The notes beneath the pieces are model-generated. The model ran no database searches. It saw only the letters and a program-made list of their open reading frames with translations, and was not told where the DNA came from. Positions 33,401 through 42,338 of a stretch of 64,000 bases of DNA are shown one piece after another. Source of the stretch: Granulosicoccus sp045106855 (GTDB taxonomy: Bacteria; Pseudomonadota; Gammaproteobacteria; Granulosicoccales; Granulosicoccaceae); contig JBGCFI010000005.1 of the NCBI GenBank assembly GCA_045106855.1, positions 1-64,000 on the forward strand, in the 5' to 3' direction. A program made the position numbers and the translations under genes. Position 1 is the stretch's first letter. Every line of letters starts with the position of its first letter.

Positions 33401-34969
33401 GGTAACCTGCGCAAACTGCTGTCGAAAGTTATCGTACAGATGTCTGACATGTTCGGACATCACCGGAAATGGTGTGTCATCTCCCATCGAGCCAATAGCC
33501 TCTGACGCGTCTTCCGCTAACACGCGTATGACTTGATCGCGTTCTTCAAAGCTTACGTTAAACATCTTCTCGTAAGTGGCTAACTGCTCGTCAGTCATGC
33601 AACGCAGTACATATGGCATATCACGTAAGCGTGAACGAAGATGACGCGAGTTCTTTTGTAGCCACTTCGCGTATGGTTGGCGGTGCTTGAGAAGATCAGA
33701 GATGTCTTGCGGGAGCAACAAGCGGCCTGATTGCGTATCCACTGCCAGCATTTCGCCCGGCTTGAGGCGACCTTTTTGCGTGATCTCGCTGGGCAGGTAG
33801 TCATAAACTCCAACCTCCGAGGCCAGAGTAATGTGACGATCCTTGCTAATGACGTAGCGCGCGGGGCGCAAACCATTACGATCAAGCACACAGCTGGCAT
33901 AGCGTCCATCCGATAGAACCACACCCGCCGGGCCATCCCAGGGTTCCATGTGCATGGAGTTGTATTCAAGAAATGCACGTAGATCGGAATCGAGCTCCCA
34001 GGTGTTTTGCCACGCCGGTGGCATTAGCATGCGCATGGCTCGAAAAAGATCAATACCACCTGCCAGTAGTAGTTCCAGCATGTTGTCCAGGGACATGGAG
34101 TCCGACCCGGTCTGGCTAACCAATGGCAGTAATTCGCTTAACTCGGGTAGAACAGGCGAGCGCAACTTGGAAGCGCGCGCATTTGCCCAGTTACGATTGC
34201 CTTGTATGGTGTTGATTTCGCCGTTATGTGCAAGGTACCGAAATGGTTGTGCCAGACGCCACTGTGGCAAGGTGTTCGTTGAGAAACGCTGGTGGAAAAC
34301 GGCGATAGAAGATACCAGTGTCGGATCTTCCAGATCTGTGTAGAAGCTGGCAAGGTACTCGGGCATGACCAACCCCTTGTAGAGGATTACGTCACTGGAC
34401 AGCGAATTGACGTAAAAATCAGGATCTGTCTCACGAAGGGTAATTTCTGCCTTGCGCCGTGCAACAAAAAGATGTCGATTAAACTCTGCCGAGTCCATCT
34501 CCTCCGTGGCGGATACAAAGATTTGCTCGATGCGCGGGACGCTGCGTTTTGCTTCTTCCCCGCAGGCTGACAGGTCTGTCGGGACCGCTCGCCAGCCATT
34601 GAATTGCAAGCCACGCGCCTCGCATTCCCTGGCCAGAGTTGATTTGGCAATATCGGCAATTTGGGCATCCCTGCTAAGAAATACGATACCTGTGGCGAAT
34701 TCGCTGCCGGGCTCAATGTTGTTTTGTTCTGCCGCTCTTCGAAGAAAAGCCGTGGGTTTTCTCAGCAAAAGGCCGCAGCCATCCCCCGTCTTTCCATCAG
34801 CACCGATTGCGCCGCGATGGGTCATGCGTCCCAGAGCGGTAATCGCTGTTTCGACCAGCCAATGGCTGGCACGACCATCCATCTGCGCAATCAGGCCAAA
34901 GCCACAGTTGTCACGCTCGAACTCTGGCTGGTAAAGGCCATGCTCGGCAAGGTTGTCCAGGTAAGTCAT
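30488..34969 (-). CDS. gltB: Glutamate synthase (NADPH), large subunit
   Basis: Transfers the amide of glutamine to 2-oxoglutarate with GltD. 1493 residues. The 21-residue propeptide precedes the nucleophilic Cys22 (DNCGFGL) of the class II glutaminase domain. The FMN/synthase domain follows, with GEGGEDKERYGTLK. Three Cys in CKYLRICHLNNC ligate the 3Fe-4S cluster. The C-terminal beta-helix GXXG repeats end the protein. The usual gltD partner is not downstream: dnaG follows, and gltD is at 53 kb. The 203-bp upstream gap carries a long hairpin and a -10-like element (separate entries). Confidence 0.98.
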   Translation of the reverse strand: MTYLDNLAEHGLYQPEFERDNCGFGLIAQMDGRASHWLVETAITALGRMTHRGAIGADGKTGDGCGLLLRKPTAFLRRAAEQNNIEPGSEFATGIVFLSRDAQIADIAKSTLARECEARGLQFNGWRAVPTDLSACGEEAKRSVPRIEQIFVSATEEMDSAEFNRHLFVARRKAEITLRETDPDFYVNSLSSDVILYKGLVMPEYLASFYTDLEDPTLVSSIAVFHQRFSTNTLPQWRLAQPFRYLAHNGEINTIQGNRNWANARASKLRSPVLPELSELLPLVSQTGSDSMSLDNMLELLLAGGIDLFRAMRMLMPPAWQNTWELDSDLRAFLEYNSMHMEPWDGPAGVVLSDGRYASCVLDRNGLRPARYVISKDRHITLASEVGVYDYLPSEITQKGRLKPGEMLAVDTQSGRLLLPQDISDLLKHRQPYAKWLQKNSRHLRSRLRDMPYVLRCMTDEQLATYEKMFNVSFEERDQVIRVLAEDASEAIGSMGDDTPFPVMSEHVRHLYDNFRQQFAQVTNPPIDPLRETIVMSLETCLGREKNLFRETFHHANRLLVRSPVLSSEKFETLRAMDDEPGYSHVHLSLQFDPDNESLEAAVKRLCEEAITSIRDDHKVIIIISDRDIATGMLPVHALLATGAVHHALIKADCRCDANIIVETGTARDSHQVAVLVGYGATCVYPYLAYESIQGLSRTGELPDSDVAQLEQNYRKGINKGLMKILSKMGISTISSYRGAQLYEIVGLHSSVVDLCFKGTTSRIQGMDFTDIQHDLKTLSEAAFNPQVQISQGGLLKYIHGGEYHAYNPDVVQQLQAAVTSGEYEDYAIYANTVDGRRPSMLRDLLKLTPKGPAIPVEAVEPVESILKRFDSAGMSLGALSPEAHETLAEAMNRLGGRSNSGEGGEDKERYGTLKMSKIKQIASGRFGVTPHYLVNAEVLQIKIAQGAKPGEGGQLPGHKVNAMIARLRHSNPGVALISPPPHHDIYSIEDLAQLIFDLKQVNPEALVSVKLVAEAGVGTVAAGVAKAYADLITISGYDGGTGASPLTSVKYAGSPWELGMSETHQVLRANNLRDKVRVQTDGGLKTGLDVIKAAILGAESFGFGTGPMIAMGCKYLRICHLNNCATGVATQHKVLRMRHFHGNVEKVMNYMRFVAEDVRHHMASLGVRTLSDLIGKPEYLTPVAGNTDRQQRLDLSPLLATGGIPEHAPRFCMVERNAPHDKGLLAEQMVSDCKTAIRKKAGGEFHYTIKNINRSIGARLSGEIARAHGDKGMDDNPLDIYFTGTAGQSFGVWNAGGLNMYLDGDANDYVGKGMAGGKIVIRPPHDARFTGHESAIVGNTCLYGATGGKLYAAGLGGERFAVRNSGAVSVIEGIGDHGCEYMTGGCVVVLGETGVNFGAGMTGGLGFVYDKHNVFVDRYNHELIDIHRLHAESMERYKDYLLTLLEDHVRETGSTVGSQMVDDFYSVASRFWMVKPKAAELGELLLTLGRAA

Positions 34970-34997
34970 AGGATCGGAGGGTTCCGTGCAGAAATAG

Positions 34998-35044
34998 GGT
35001 TGCCTGACGCACGTCTGGAAACGCTGCGTGGGCGTCAGGCAGCC
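34998..35044 (-). promoter_or_regulatory. 13-bp stem-loop in the gltB leader
   Basis: GGTTGCCTGACGC (34998-35010) pairs with GCGTCAGGCAGCC (35032-35044) over 13 bp with one G-T pair and a 21-base loop. It ends 28 bases before the gltB ATG. There is no U tract. It could be a 5' stabilising hairpin, an attenuator, a protein-binding operator, or the damX transcript end. Confidence 0.55.
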
Positions 35045-35048
35045 GGGA

Positions 35049-35054
35049 ATTATA
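35049..35054 (-). promoter_or_regulatory. Possible -10 element for gltB
   Basis: A perfect TATAAT on the minus strand lies 5 bases before the stem-loop. Transcription from it would start at about the first base of the hairpin. The -35 at proper spacing (TTTCTC) is poor, so activation by a regulator would be needed. Confidence 0.35.
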
Positions 35055-35172
35055 CCGAGTCATACGAGAAGGAGAAAACGTACGGATCTGACAAAATCCT
35101 GAGATTCTGCGTTCGTAATCAATAATACCCTCGGGCGCTAACTCTCCGTGCAAGCTGTAGCCGTTGGAAAGG

Positions 35173-37062
35173 TTATTCCTGACGCAGAATTTCTTTAACG
35201 CGTGTAATGGAGCGGATCCATGGTTGATCGCGCTGGGCCGAATCCGACATGCTCTCCACGGCACGCTGTGCCTCGGAAAACGTTGGAAATATGCCATGCA
35301 CCAGCGCAAACCAGATATCCCCTTCACGTTCGAAGGAGAATATCGAGTTGGGGAGAGGCAGCGGATTCCGGCGCAGGAAATTTTGTACAGATGCCAGGTC
35401 CCGGGATGCACTCATCTGGATCGTGAAATATTCCTCGTTTTGCACCAGCACCCAGTTGGGAGACTCGAGCAGGTCTTCCAGTCCCGAATTGGTTGAGGCG
35501 TCTTCCGTCGTATCGGGTGAAGTTTCAACATCAGCTTCCTGATTGTCGGTCTGGTTAGCCGTTGCCGTGGCCTGCTCTGTTGGAGTTTCGTCAGTAGTCT
35601 GGTCTGGTCCGGATGGCGCGGTGTCTGCAACCGTCAAGGGCTCCGTGGCAGACTCATCGGTGACAGCTTCGTCATTGTCGGTGGAGGCGACATCGGTACT
35701 GTCACTCTCTGAAGCGTCGGTTGCCGCGATCTCGTCAGTCTCTTCGATAGGCTCGGAACTCGTTGGTTCCGGCTCGGTTGTTGTACTGGCAGGTACCTCG
35801 ACATTATTGCTGGTATCTGCAGGTTCGCTGTCTGTGTCCGATGCATCGACCGCTGGTGCTCGCAATGTGTCTGAATCTGTCGGCGCTGGTTCTGAAGGCG
35901 TCGCCTCAGGAGTAGTCTGCTGGCTTGCTGCATTGCTGGTTGCCGCATCAGCGTTTTCTGTTGAAGTCTGAGAGTTGACGTCTGATCCGGACTGGCTGGT
36001 GTCTATCAGCTTCAATTCGGGGGCTTGCGGTTCGGAAGCTGAGTCCTGGTTGGCGAGATTGATTCGCTCGCCGGGAACTCGTCGGTCCTGCTGTTCGCCT
36101 TGTGGCAGGAACATTAATAATCCACCCAGAATTAGCAGGGTTGCGGCAGCTCCAAGGGCGAATTTTCCCTTGCGTGACGACAGAAATCCTTCACCCTTGT
36201 CTGATACGAGCTCTTTGGGCACGTCGTCCAGTCGACCATATTTTTCATTCAGGACATCTGCTGTCAATGCGTGAAGCTCGCTGGGCCGGCCATCGCTATG
36301 ATCGACCAGACTTGCCATGTCTCTCTCGGTAAACGGGAATTCCTGGTCGAAACCGGCTAGCCCTAGACGATAGTCTAGATACGCGGCAGCTCTCGGTGGC
36401 GAAAAGCCTTCGATGGTCAGGCTGGAATAGGGCAAGTCAGCTCCTTCAGGGAGCAGGTCGGGAATGGTGTCTTCAAAATCGCTCGTTGCTGCGAAGGCAA
36501 TCCTTATCAGCGTCTCATCCTGACTGTTCATGTACAGCATGCCACTGAGCAATTGCGTAAGTTCTGTCTGATTTACCTTATGGGCGTCATCCAGGACTAT
36601 GACGCTTAAGGTATTTCTGGCTGCCATGGATTGCAGGCAGGGAGTTAGCTCATCAAGGACTTCCTTGAGCTTTTGGGACGGGCTTCTCTGGAAGGCCTCG
36701 AGCATGCCCGCGAACAGATTTAAGGTGCTGAAGCGTTCGCTGCCGGTTACCGAGAAGCACTGGATACGCAGGCCGCTGTTAGCACTGAGCTGCTGCACCA
36801 GCGTGGTTTTGCCAGAGCCGTTTTCACCCAGGATAAGTAGTAGATCGTCCCCTGTGATCAGCGCCTGCTTGATATCAGCCAGCTGTTCTTCGATTAGCGC
36901 GTCGGTGAATGACTCAGCTGCCGCGTCTGCATCACCGTCTGCAGGCGCAGACGCGTCTCTCAGTTGCGAACTGAACGGCTGATGGTGCAGGTTTAGAGCT
37001 GATAGTGCAGCGTCAGACAGCAGACCGCTGTGGTCGTGGTCTAATGCATCGTGTGCCGACAT
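35173..37062 (-). CDS. DamX-like protein: AAA ATPase, membrane anchor and SPOR domain
   Basis: 629 residues. An N-terminal AAA/ExeA-like ATPase has Walker A GENGSGKT (about 79-86) and Walker B VIVLDDAHK. A single membrane segment (FALGAAATLLILGGLLMF, near 300) follows. Next is a periplasmic Ser/Thr/Glu/Asp-rich linker of about 200 residues, then a C-terminal SPOR domain (YFTIQMSASRDLASVQNFL) that binds denuded peptidoglycan at the septum. It sits between aroB and gltB, exactly as DamX-like genes do in Pseudomonas-type genomes. It probably acts in cell division. GTG 37080 is an alternative start. Confidence 0.87.
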   Translation of the reverse strand: MSAHDALDHDHSGLLSDAALSALNLHHQPFSSQLRDASAPADGDADAAAESFTDALIEEQLADIKQALITGDDLLLILGENGSGKTTLVQQLSANSGLRIQCFSVTGSERFSTLNLFAGMLEAFQRSPSQKLKEVLDELTPCLQSMAARNTLSVIVLDDAHKVNQTELTQLLSGMLYMNSQDETLIRIAFAATSDFEDTIPDLLPEGADLPYSSLTIEGFSPPRAAAYLDYRLGLAGFDQEFPFTERDMASLVDHSDGRPSELHALTADVLNEKYGRLDDVPKELVSDKGEGFLSSRKGKFALGAAATLLILGGLLMFLPQGEQQDRRVPGERINLANQDSASEPQAPELKLIDTSQSGSDVNSQTSTENADAATSNAASQQTTPEATPSEPAPTDSDTLRAPAVDASDTDSEPADTSNNVEVPASTTTEPEPTSSEPIEETDEIAATDASESDSTDVASTDNDEAVTDESATEPLTVADTAPSGPDQTTDETPTEQATATANQTDNQEADVETSPDTTEDASTNSGLEDLLESPNWVLVQNEEYFTIQMSASRDLASVQNFLRRNPLPLPNSIFSFEREGDIWFALVHGIFPTFSEAQRAVESMSDSAQRDQPWIRSITRVKEILRQE

Positions 37063-37159
37063 GGTGTAAAAGCCAATCACTTGTTTATGAAGATACTACT
37101 ATAGACACTCATACCGTGCGACACAGTTAAAGTGTCCGCCGATTGGTCAATCGGTCTGA

Positions 37160-38236
37160 TTATGTTGCAAAGTGTTCAAGTGTTGCATGCAAGGCTTTTG
37201 GATCGAAATCCACAGTGACGTGAGATTTTCCGATAGCGTCAAGCAAGATAAGTCTGATACCACCCGCAGTGACCTTCTTGTCTCTGGCCATATATTTCAG
37301 GAATAGTTCTGGCGTCATGCTATCGGGCGGGGCGATCGGCAGGCCGCAACGCTTCAGCAATGTTATGCCTCGTTCGCGAGTTGACCCGTCGATCAGCTTG
37401 AGGCGCTCAGAGGTGTCCAGGGCCATTGCGATGCCTGCGGAGACGGCCTCTCCATGTAACCATTTGCCGTAGCCCAATGCAGCTTCGATGGCGTGCCCGA
37501 ATGTGTGCCCCAGGTTAAGCAACGCCCGGACACCATGTTCACGTTCGTCCTGCTCGACAATTCTTGCCTTGATTTCACATGAGCGCTTTACCGCGTAAGC
37601 GGTTGCGAGTCTGTCACGTGCGAGCAGGGCGTCCAGATTGTCTTCAAGCCAGGCGAAGAATGTTGCATCAATGATGAATCCATATTTGATCACTTCAGCC
37701 AGGCCTGCTTTCAGCTCTCTATCTTCGAGAGTATCCAGCGTATTCATATCTGCAATGACGGCGATGGGCTGGTGAAATGCTCCGATCATGTTCTTGCCAA
37801 GTGCATGATTGACAGCCGTTTTGCCGCCAACTGATGAGTCCACTTGTGCCAGTAAAGTGGTGGGTATCTGGATGAAATCGACACCACGTTGATAGCTGGC
37901 AGCGGCGTAACCTGCCATATCGCCAATCACGCCTCCCCCCAGCGCGATCAGAGTGCAGCCGCGATCGAAATTCTCGCTTAGCAGGGCGCTGAATATGCGA
38001 TTGAGCTCGTCCAGGTTCTTGTAGGCTTCACCATCTGGAAGGATCACGCTTGAACATGGTGTGTTTCCAAGACTTGCCAGTGTCTGATCCAGGTAAAGTG
38101 GTGCGATGGTTTCGTTGGTGACGATCATCGCCCGGTCTTTCACATGTTGCGATATCAGACCACGCTGGTCGATCAGGTCGCTGCCAATATGTATCGGATA
38201 GCTGCGCTGGCCTAGATCAATGGATACGGTTTGCAT
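37160..38236 (-). CDS. aroB: 3-dehydroquinate synthase
   Basis: NAD-dependent second step of the shikimate pathway, DAHP to 3-dehydroquinate. 358 residues (E. coli 362). Visible motifs are LPDGEAYKN, GGGVIGDMAGYAAASYQRG, PTTLLAQVDSSVGGKTAVNH and LNLGHTFGHAIE (zinc His), plus HGEAVSAG. It is in line with aroK upstream and the damX-like gene downstream. Confidence 0.97.
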   Translation of the reverse strand: MQTVSIDLGQRSYPIHIGSDLIDQRGLISQHVKDRAMIVTNETIAPLYLDQTLASLGNTPCSSVILPDGEAYKNLDELNRIFSALLSENFDRGCTLIALGGGVIGDMAGYAAASYQRGVDFIQIPTTLLAQVDSSVGGKTAVNHALGKNMIGAFHQPIAVIADMNTLDTLEDRELKAGLAEVIKYGFIIDATFFAWLEDNLDALLARDRLATAYAVKRSCEIKARIVEQDEREHGVRALLNLGHTFGHAIEAALGYGKWLHGEAVSAGIAMALDTSERLKLIDGSTRERGITLLKRCGLPIAPPDSMTPELFLKYMARDKKVTAGGIRLILLDAIGKSHVTVDFDPKALHATLEHFAT

Positions 38237-38294
38237 GGCAGGACGACTCAGAGGTATGTTAAGGGGTGATCGAACAGAGTTTGCAACTCGCCCG

Positions 38295-38843
38295 TTACTG
38301 TCGTGATTCCGGAGTAGGTTGTTTCAGGCAAACTTGCCGCTTCTGGAGTTGCCGAAGGATTCGGGCTACCACATGGTGCATGCGCCGCGAATCGGTTGAC
38401 ACAATCAGGTGGGCGACAGATTTGTAAATGGGTTCTCGCTCCAGCATCAGTGAACGCAAGCGTGCTTCGGGATCGTCTGTTTGCAGCAGTGGGCGATTGG
38501 CATCAGAAGCCACGCGTCTCAATTGTTCCTTGATATCGACTTGCAGCAGAATCACGCAACCGCGACTTTTCAGCCGATCACGGCTGTTTTCGCGAAGAAT
38601 TGATCCGCCCCCGGTGGCGAGTACGATGCCGGGCAGGGCGCTGAGTTCGTCGATGATGCGTTCTTCACGATCACGAAAGCCTTTTTCACCTTCGTATTCG
38701 AAAATAGTGGGGATATCGACACCACAGCGTGCTTCGATTTCCCGATCGCTGTCGATGAAGCGGAAATTGATTTTACGAGCAAGAGCCCGTCCGACCGTGC
38801 TCTTGCCAGAGCCCATAGGGCCGACTAGAAAAATGCTGGTCAT
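38295..38843 (-). CDS. aroK: Shikimate kinase
   Basis: Phosphorylates shikimate. 182 residues. Walker A is GPMGSGKSTVG (8-18), the shikimate-binding Asp/Arg lies in DSDREIEARCG, the GGGSILRE motif binds substrate, and RPLLQTDDPEARL forms the lid. A strong terminator separates it from pilQ upstream, so aroK-aroB-damX form their own transcription unit. Confidence 0.97.
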   Translation of the reverse strand: MTSIFLVGPMGSGKSTVGRALARKINFRFIDSDREIEARCGVDIPTIFEYEGEKGFRDREERIIDELSALPGIVLATGGGSILRENSRDRLKSRGCVILLQVDIKEQLRRVASDANRPLLQTDDPEARLRSLMLEREPIYKSVAHLIVSTDSRRMHHVVARILRQLQKRQVCLKQPTPESRQ

Positions 38844-38903
38844 GATCCGGACAGTTGCTATGTTGTCTCAATGATACCGGACCTTTTGCCCTAAACAAAA
38901 CAA

Positions 38904-38931
38904 AAAAGCCCGCGACGTATCGCGGGCTTTT
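38904..38931 (-). terminator. Strong Rho-independent terminator of the pil operon
   Basis: A perfect 12-bp stem AAAAGCCCGCGA / TCGCGGGCTTTT with a CGTA tetraloop. On the minus strand it is followed by TTTTTTGTTTTG, so it ends the pilMNOPQ transcript 54 bases after pilQ. Confidence 0.93.
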
Positions 38932-38984
38932 CAGGTTTGCTCGAAGCCCGGCCTGATTTTCAGGTGGGGGCTTCCGTTTTCTGG

Positions 38985-41174
38985 CTAGTAGCTCAGAGAA
39001 ACGTTCTCTTTGATGATCTTTGGTGTAACAAAGACCAGAAGCTCAGACTTTTCATCCTGATTAGTGGTGTGCTGGAACATGCGACCAATCAAAGGCAGTT
39101 TGCCGAAGAATGGTACAAAGTCCACTTTGTCGATAATAGTCTGTTCATATACTCCGCCCAGTACAACGGTTTCACCGTTGTCAACAAGAACCTGAGTGCT
39201 GAGTTCTCTTGTATCGATACTCGGTACTTGCAGAGAACCCGCTCCGAAGATCTGACCAACTGTGTCCTTGTTCACTCGCAAGTCCATCACGATTCTATCG
39301 TCAGGTGTGATCTGTGGCGTTACCGTCAGGCCAAGTACTGCCTTTCTGAAGGCAACCGAAGCTGCACCACTTGAAGAGGCCTCAAGGTAAGGAATCTCGA
39401 CACCTTGTTCAATGTAGGCCTCGTGCTGATTGGCTGTAATGACTCGAGGACTGGAGATGACTTCACCGGTACCTTCCGCCTGCATGGCTGACAGTTCCAG
39501 TTCAAGCAAGGTTCCAAAGGGGAGTTTTGCCAGTGCGACACCCAGCGACCCGAAAGCGTTGTTGCCTGGCAGGTTGATGTTGAATCGACCTGGTCCGACG
39601 CTGTCGCCGTTGAGTAGATCCTGTACACCTGCAGCATTACCGGATAACGCAAATCCCTCAGCCGGTACTCCGGGGGTGCCCGGGTTGGCGGTATTACGGT
39701 TAAGACCCCAACGTACACCGATGTCTTTGTTGAAGTCATCAGAAGCTATAACGATGCGTGATTCAATCAATACCTGACGGATAGGTACGTCGAGTCGATG
39801 AACCAGAGCTCGAATCTCGTCCAGCTGATCCACTGTATCGTTGATCAACAAAGTATTGGTACGATCATCAACGGTTACACTACCGCGTTCTGTCAGCATG
39901 CCACCCGTGTTTGATTGCAGAAGCAATGCAAGTTCAGAGGCTTTGGCATAATTTGCCTGAAAGTACTCGGTACGCAGTGGAGCCAGCTCGGTCTTCTGCT
40001 TCATGCCTTCAAGCTCAATACGTTCGCGGGTAGAAATCTCTTCCGCTGGCGCAATCATGATGACATTACCTGCCTGACGTTTGCCCAGGGCTTTCGTTTG
40101 CAGGATGATATCCAGTGCCTGATCCCAGGGAACGTTCTTCAGGCGCAGTGTCAGTTTTCCGGAAACGGAGTCACTGACTACGATATTCAGATCGGTGAAG
40201 TCGGCCAGTAATTGAAGAACAGAGCGTACTTCGATGTCCTGGAAGTTAAGAGACAGCTTCTCACCAACATAGCCAAACTTCTTTTTACGATTTTCCTCGA
40301 TGTCCTGACGGCTCATCGGTTTTAGTTCAACGGTGAACAGATTGTCTGACTGATAAGCGAGTTGCTCAAAGTCTTGCGTTGCCGGTTGAATAATAACTTT
40401 TGATCCGCGCTTGTTAGAGATAGCGTCAATGAACTGAATGGGTGTTCCGAAGTCCATCACGTCCAGGCGCTTTTGCAACTGGGCAGCCAGTTGTGTATCG
40501 GGAAACTCGATAACCACGCGTCCACCTTCCTGACGCATGTCAGTTACAATCCCTGTTGAAGATAAGTCGAAAAGGATCCGACCTTCGCCCATTGGACCAC
40601 GTCGAAAGTCAAGAGATTCGATCTGGTTGACGCGTTCTTTTATGGGACCTGCGCTGAAGTCAGCAGGGGCTGCCTGTTCAGTGTTCTGAGCCAGCGTAAC
40701 CGGTGCTGTCGGCGCATTGGAATCACCATCGAGTGTCACCAGTAACTGGTTGCCGCGTACAGAGGTCGTATACGGAGCCAGTGAGGTAAGATTGATGACG
40801 ACGCGTGTTCTGCCGCCGGCTTCAACTGTTGTTACGTTTTGCAACAACCCCGAGCTGATGGCGATACGCTTTTCATCCATATCGTTACTGGTATCGGGCA
40901 AGTCCAACGCAATTCGCGCCGGGTTGTCGATAGTAAAAGACTTAGGCGCATTAGCAGGCCCGCTAAGTGTGAGCGCCAGCTGTTGTTTGTTGCCTGGCAG
41001 CGTGACATGCGTAATGTCGACCAATGAATTGGCTGCTGCTTGTATCTGGCCTGCGAAGGCCAGTCCTGCCAGTAGCAGAACACTTGCAGCACGTACTGCG
41101 TTGCGAGTTCCTGCCTGGCTGAGTCGGGTCGTGTATTCACGGACTTGCATTTTCAACGTAATCTCCGAGTTCAT
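38985..41174 (-). CDS. pilQ: Type IV pilus secretin
   Basis: Outer-membrane secretin through which the type IV pilus passes. 729 residues. A long basic N-terminus leads to a signal segment (ASVLLLAGLAFAGQIQAAA). Two AMIN domains that bind peptidoglycan lie at about 50-150 and 185-280. An STN/secretin N0 region follows (KLSLNFQDIEVRSVLQLLADF), then N1 and the C-terminal secretin (VISSPRVITANQHEAYIEQG, GGVYEQT). The start follows the pilP stop without a gap. Confidence 0.96.
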   Translation of the reverse strand: MNSEITLKMQVREYTTRLSQAGTRNAVRAASVLLLAGLAFAGQIQAAANSLVDITHVTLPGNKQQLALTLSGPANAPKSFTIDNPARIALDLPDTSNDMDEKRIAISSGLLQNVTTVEAGGRTRVVINLTSLAPYTTSVRGNQLLVTLDGDSNAPTAPVTLAQNTEQAAPADFSAGPIKERVNQIESLDFRRGPMGEGRILFDLSSTGIVTDMRQEGGRVVIEFPDTQLAAQLQKRLDVMDFGTPIQFIDAISNKRGSKVIIQPATQDFEQLAYQSDNLFTVELKPMSRQDIEENRKKKFGYVGEKLSLNFQDIEVRSVLQLLADFTDLNIVVSDSVSGKLTLRLKNVPWDQALDIILQTKALGKRQAGNVIMIAPAEEISTRERIELEGMKQKTELAPLRTEYFQANYAKASELALLLQSNTGGMLTERGSVTVDDRTNTLLINDTVDQLDEIRALVHRLDVPIRQVLIESRIVIASDDFNKDIGVRWGLNRNTANPGTPGVPAEGFALSGNAAGVQDLLNGDSVGPGRFNINLPGNNAFGSLGVALAKLPFGTLLELELSAMQAEGTGEVISSPRVITANQHEAYIEQGVEIPYLEASSSGAASVAFRKAVLGLTVTPQITPDDRIVMDLRVNKDTVGQIFGAGSLQVPSIDTRELSTQVLVDNGETVVLGGVYEQTIIDKVDFVPFFGKLPLIGRMFQHTTNQDEKSELLVFVTPKIIKENVSLSY

Positions 41175-41702
41175 CTAGTCTTCGGCCATCGCGAGCTTTG
41201 CATCGCGATTGACCCAGCCGCTGAGACCGTCGGGAACGAGTTCGACGATATCAATTTTGGTTTCTGAAACTTGAGTAATTCTGCCGTGATTCTGACCGGC
41301 GAAATTTCCTGGTTGGACACGATGGATAGTGCCCTCCGGGTCCTTTACAAGCCCCCATGTCTGTGACTTCTGCTGCAATAAGCCGACCATTTTTAATGAA
41401 TCCACTGGATAGCTTTCCAGCGGTTCACGTCGACGTGTTGCTTCCGGGCGTGGCCCGCTGTATTCCGTTTCAGCTGCAATGACAGATGTTGAAATGTCGG
41501 TCTGCGGCCGGAACGGATCCCGTATATCCAGCGCTTCGTAGCTGAATGTCTGGTAAGGCGGAAATTCAGGCAAGGGGTCAACCTTGCCGTGATGTGCCTG
41601 TTTGGTTGTATCGATAAAAAGTTCGAGGTCCGACATATCACCACCACAAGCGGTGAGTAATGCCGTGAAACCGAACAGCGGTATGAGTTTCAACCGTTGC
41701 AT
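41175..41702 (-). CDS. pilP: Type IV pilus lipoprotein
   Basis: Inner-membrane lipoprotein linking PilN/PilO to PilQ. 175 residues with lipobox LTAC (Cys19). A disordered linker leads to the beta-sandwich domain LKMVGLLQQKSQTWGLVKDPEGTIHRVQPGNFAGQNHGRI, recognisable from PilP. Fourth gene of pilMNOPQ. Confidence 0.95.
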   Translation of the reverse strand: MQRLKLIPLFGFTALLTACGGDMSDLELFIDTTKQAHHGKVDPLPEFPPYQTFSYEALDIRDPFRPQTDISTSVIAAETEYSGPRPEATRRREPLESYPVDSLKMVGLLQQKSQTWGLVKDPEGTIHRVQPGNFAGQNHGRITQVSETKIDIVELVPDGLSGWVNRDAKLAMAED

Positions 41703-41705
41703 GGC

Positions 41706-42338
41706 TTATTCGTCCTCCTCGATATATCGATAAGTGGTTGCCATCAAATCCATCTTCAATTTGTTGCCAGAGTTTGCTGCACCGTTGCGTGCTCTTACAC
41801 CCGAATCCTTTATGTCAATGTTGCTTAACGTAACGATTCGTGGAAGAGCAGCCAGTCCGCTGATGAATTTCCCGAACTGATGGTATTGGCCAGTGACGCT
41901 TATGCGTATTGGATATTCAGCGTAAAACTCACGTGGCACTTCGTTTTCGGGTTTAAAGAACTGTACTTCAAGACCGCTTGCGACACTGGTTTGCGAAAGA
42001 TCAACCAGTAGGCTTTCAATGTCTGTCTTGTTGGGTAGTTGGCGAAGCATGACGTTAAACGTCTTTTTCATCTCTTCAAGCTGTTCGACGTAAGCCGTAC
42101 GGTTTGCAGCTTTTGCCTGTTCATTGTCGAAGGTCTGACGAAGCTGCACCTCTTTTGCTTCAACAACCTTCAGTTTGTCAAATTGTGGCTTTATCATCAG
42201 GTGAGTCATTCCACCGATAACTGCGGCACAAGCCAAAATGACAAGTACTGCGCGTAAGGCAACTGGTGCAGTACCGATGCGCTTGAAATCTTCGCCATCG
42301 ATCTTTTGCAAGTCGCTGAATGTTGTGCTAAATCCCAT
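41706..42338 (-). CDS. pilO: Type IV pilus alignment protein
   Basis: Bitopic inner-membrane protein that pairs with PilN. 210 residues: a cytoplasmic N-terminus, a membrane segment (AVLVILACAAVIGGMTHLMI, about 30-50), a coiled coil, and a ferredoxin-like periplasmic domain. LPNKTDIESLLVDLSQTSVASGLEV and GQYHQFGKFISGLAALPRIVTL are PilO signatures. It overlaps pilN by 11 bases. Confidence 0.95.
   Translation of the reverse strand: MGFSTTFSDLQKIDGEDFKRIGTAPVALRAVLVILACAAVIGGMTHLMIKPQFDKLKVVEAKEVQLRQTFDNEQAKAANRTAYVEQLEEMKKTFNVMLRQLPNKTDIESLLVDLSQTSVASGLEVQFFKPENEVPREFYAEYPIRISVTGQYHQFGKFISGLAALPRIVTLSNIDIKDSGVRARNGAANSGNKLKMDLMATTYRYIEEDE

Noticed and set aside
35543..35971. 142-codon Ser/Val/Ala-rich open frame on the plus strand
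   Set aside because: Antisense to the low-complexity linker of the DamX-like protein. Its composition is the mirror of that linker, and it has no motif of its own.
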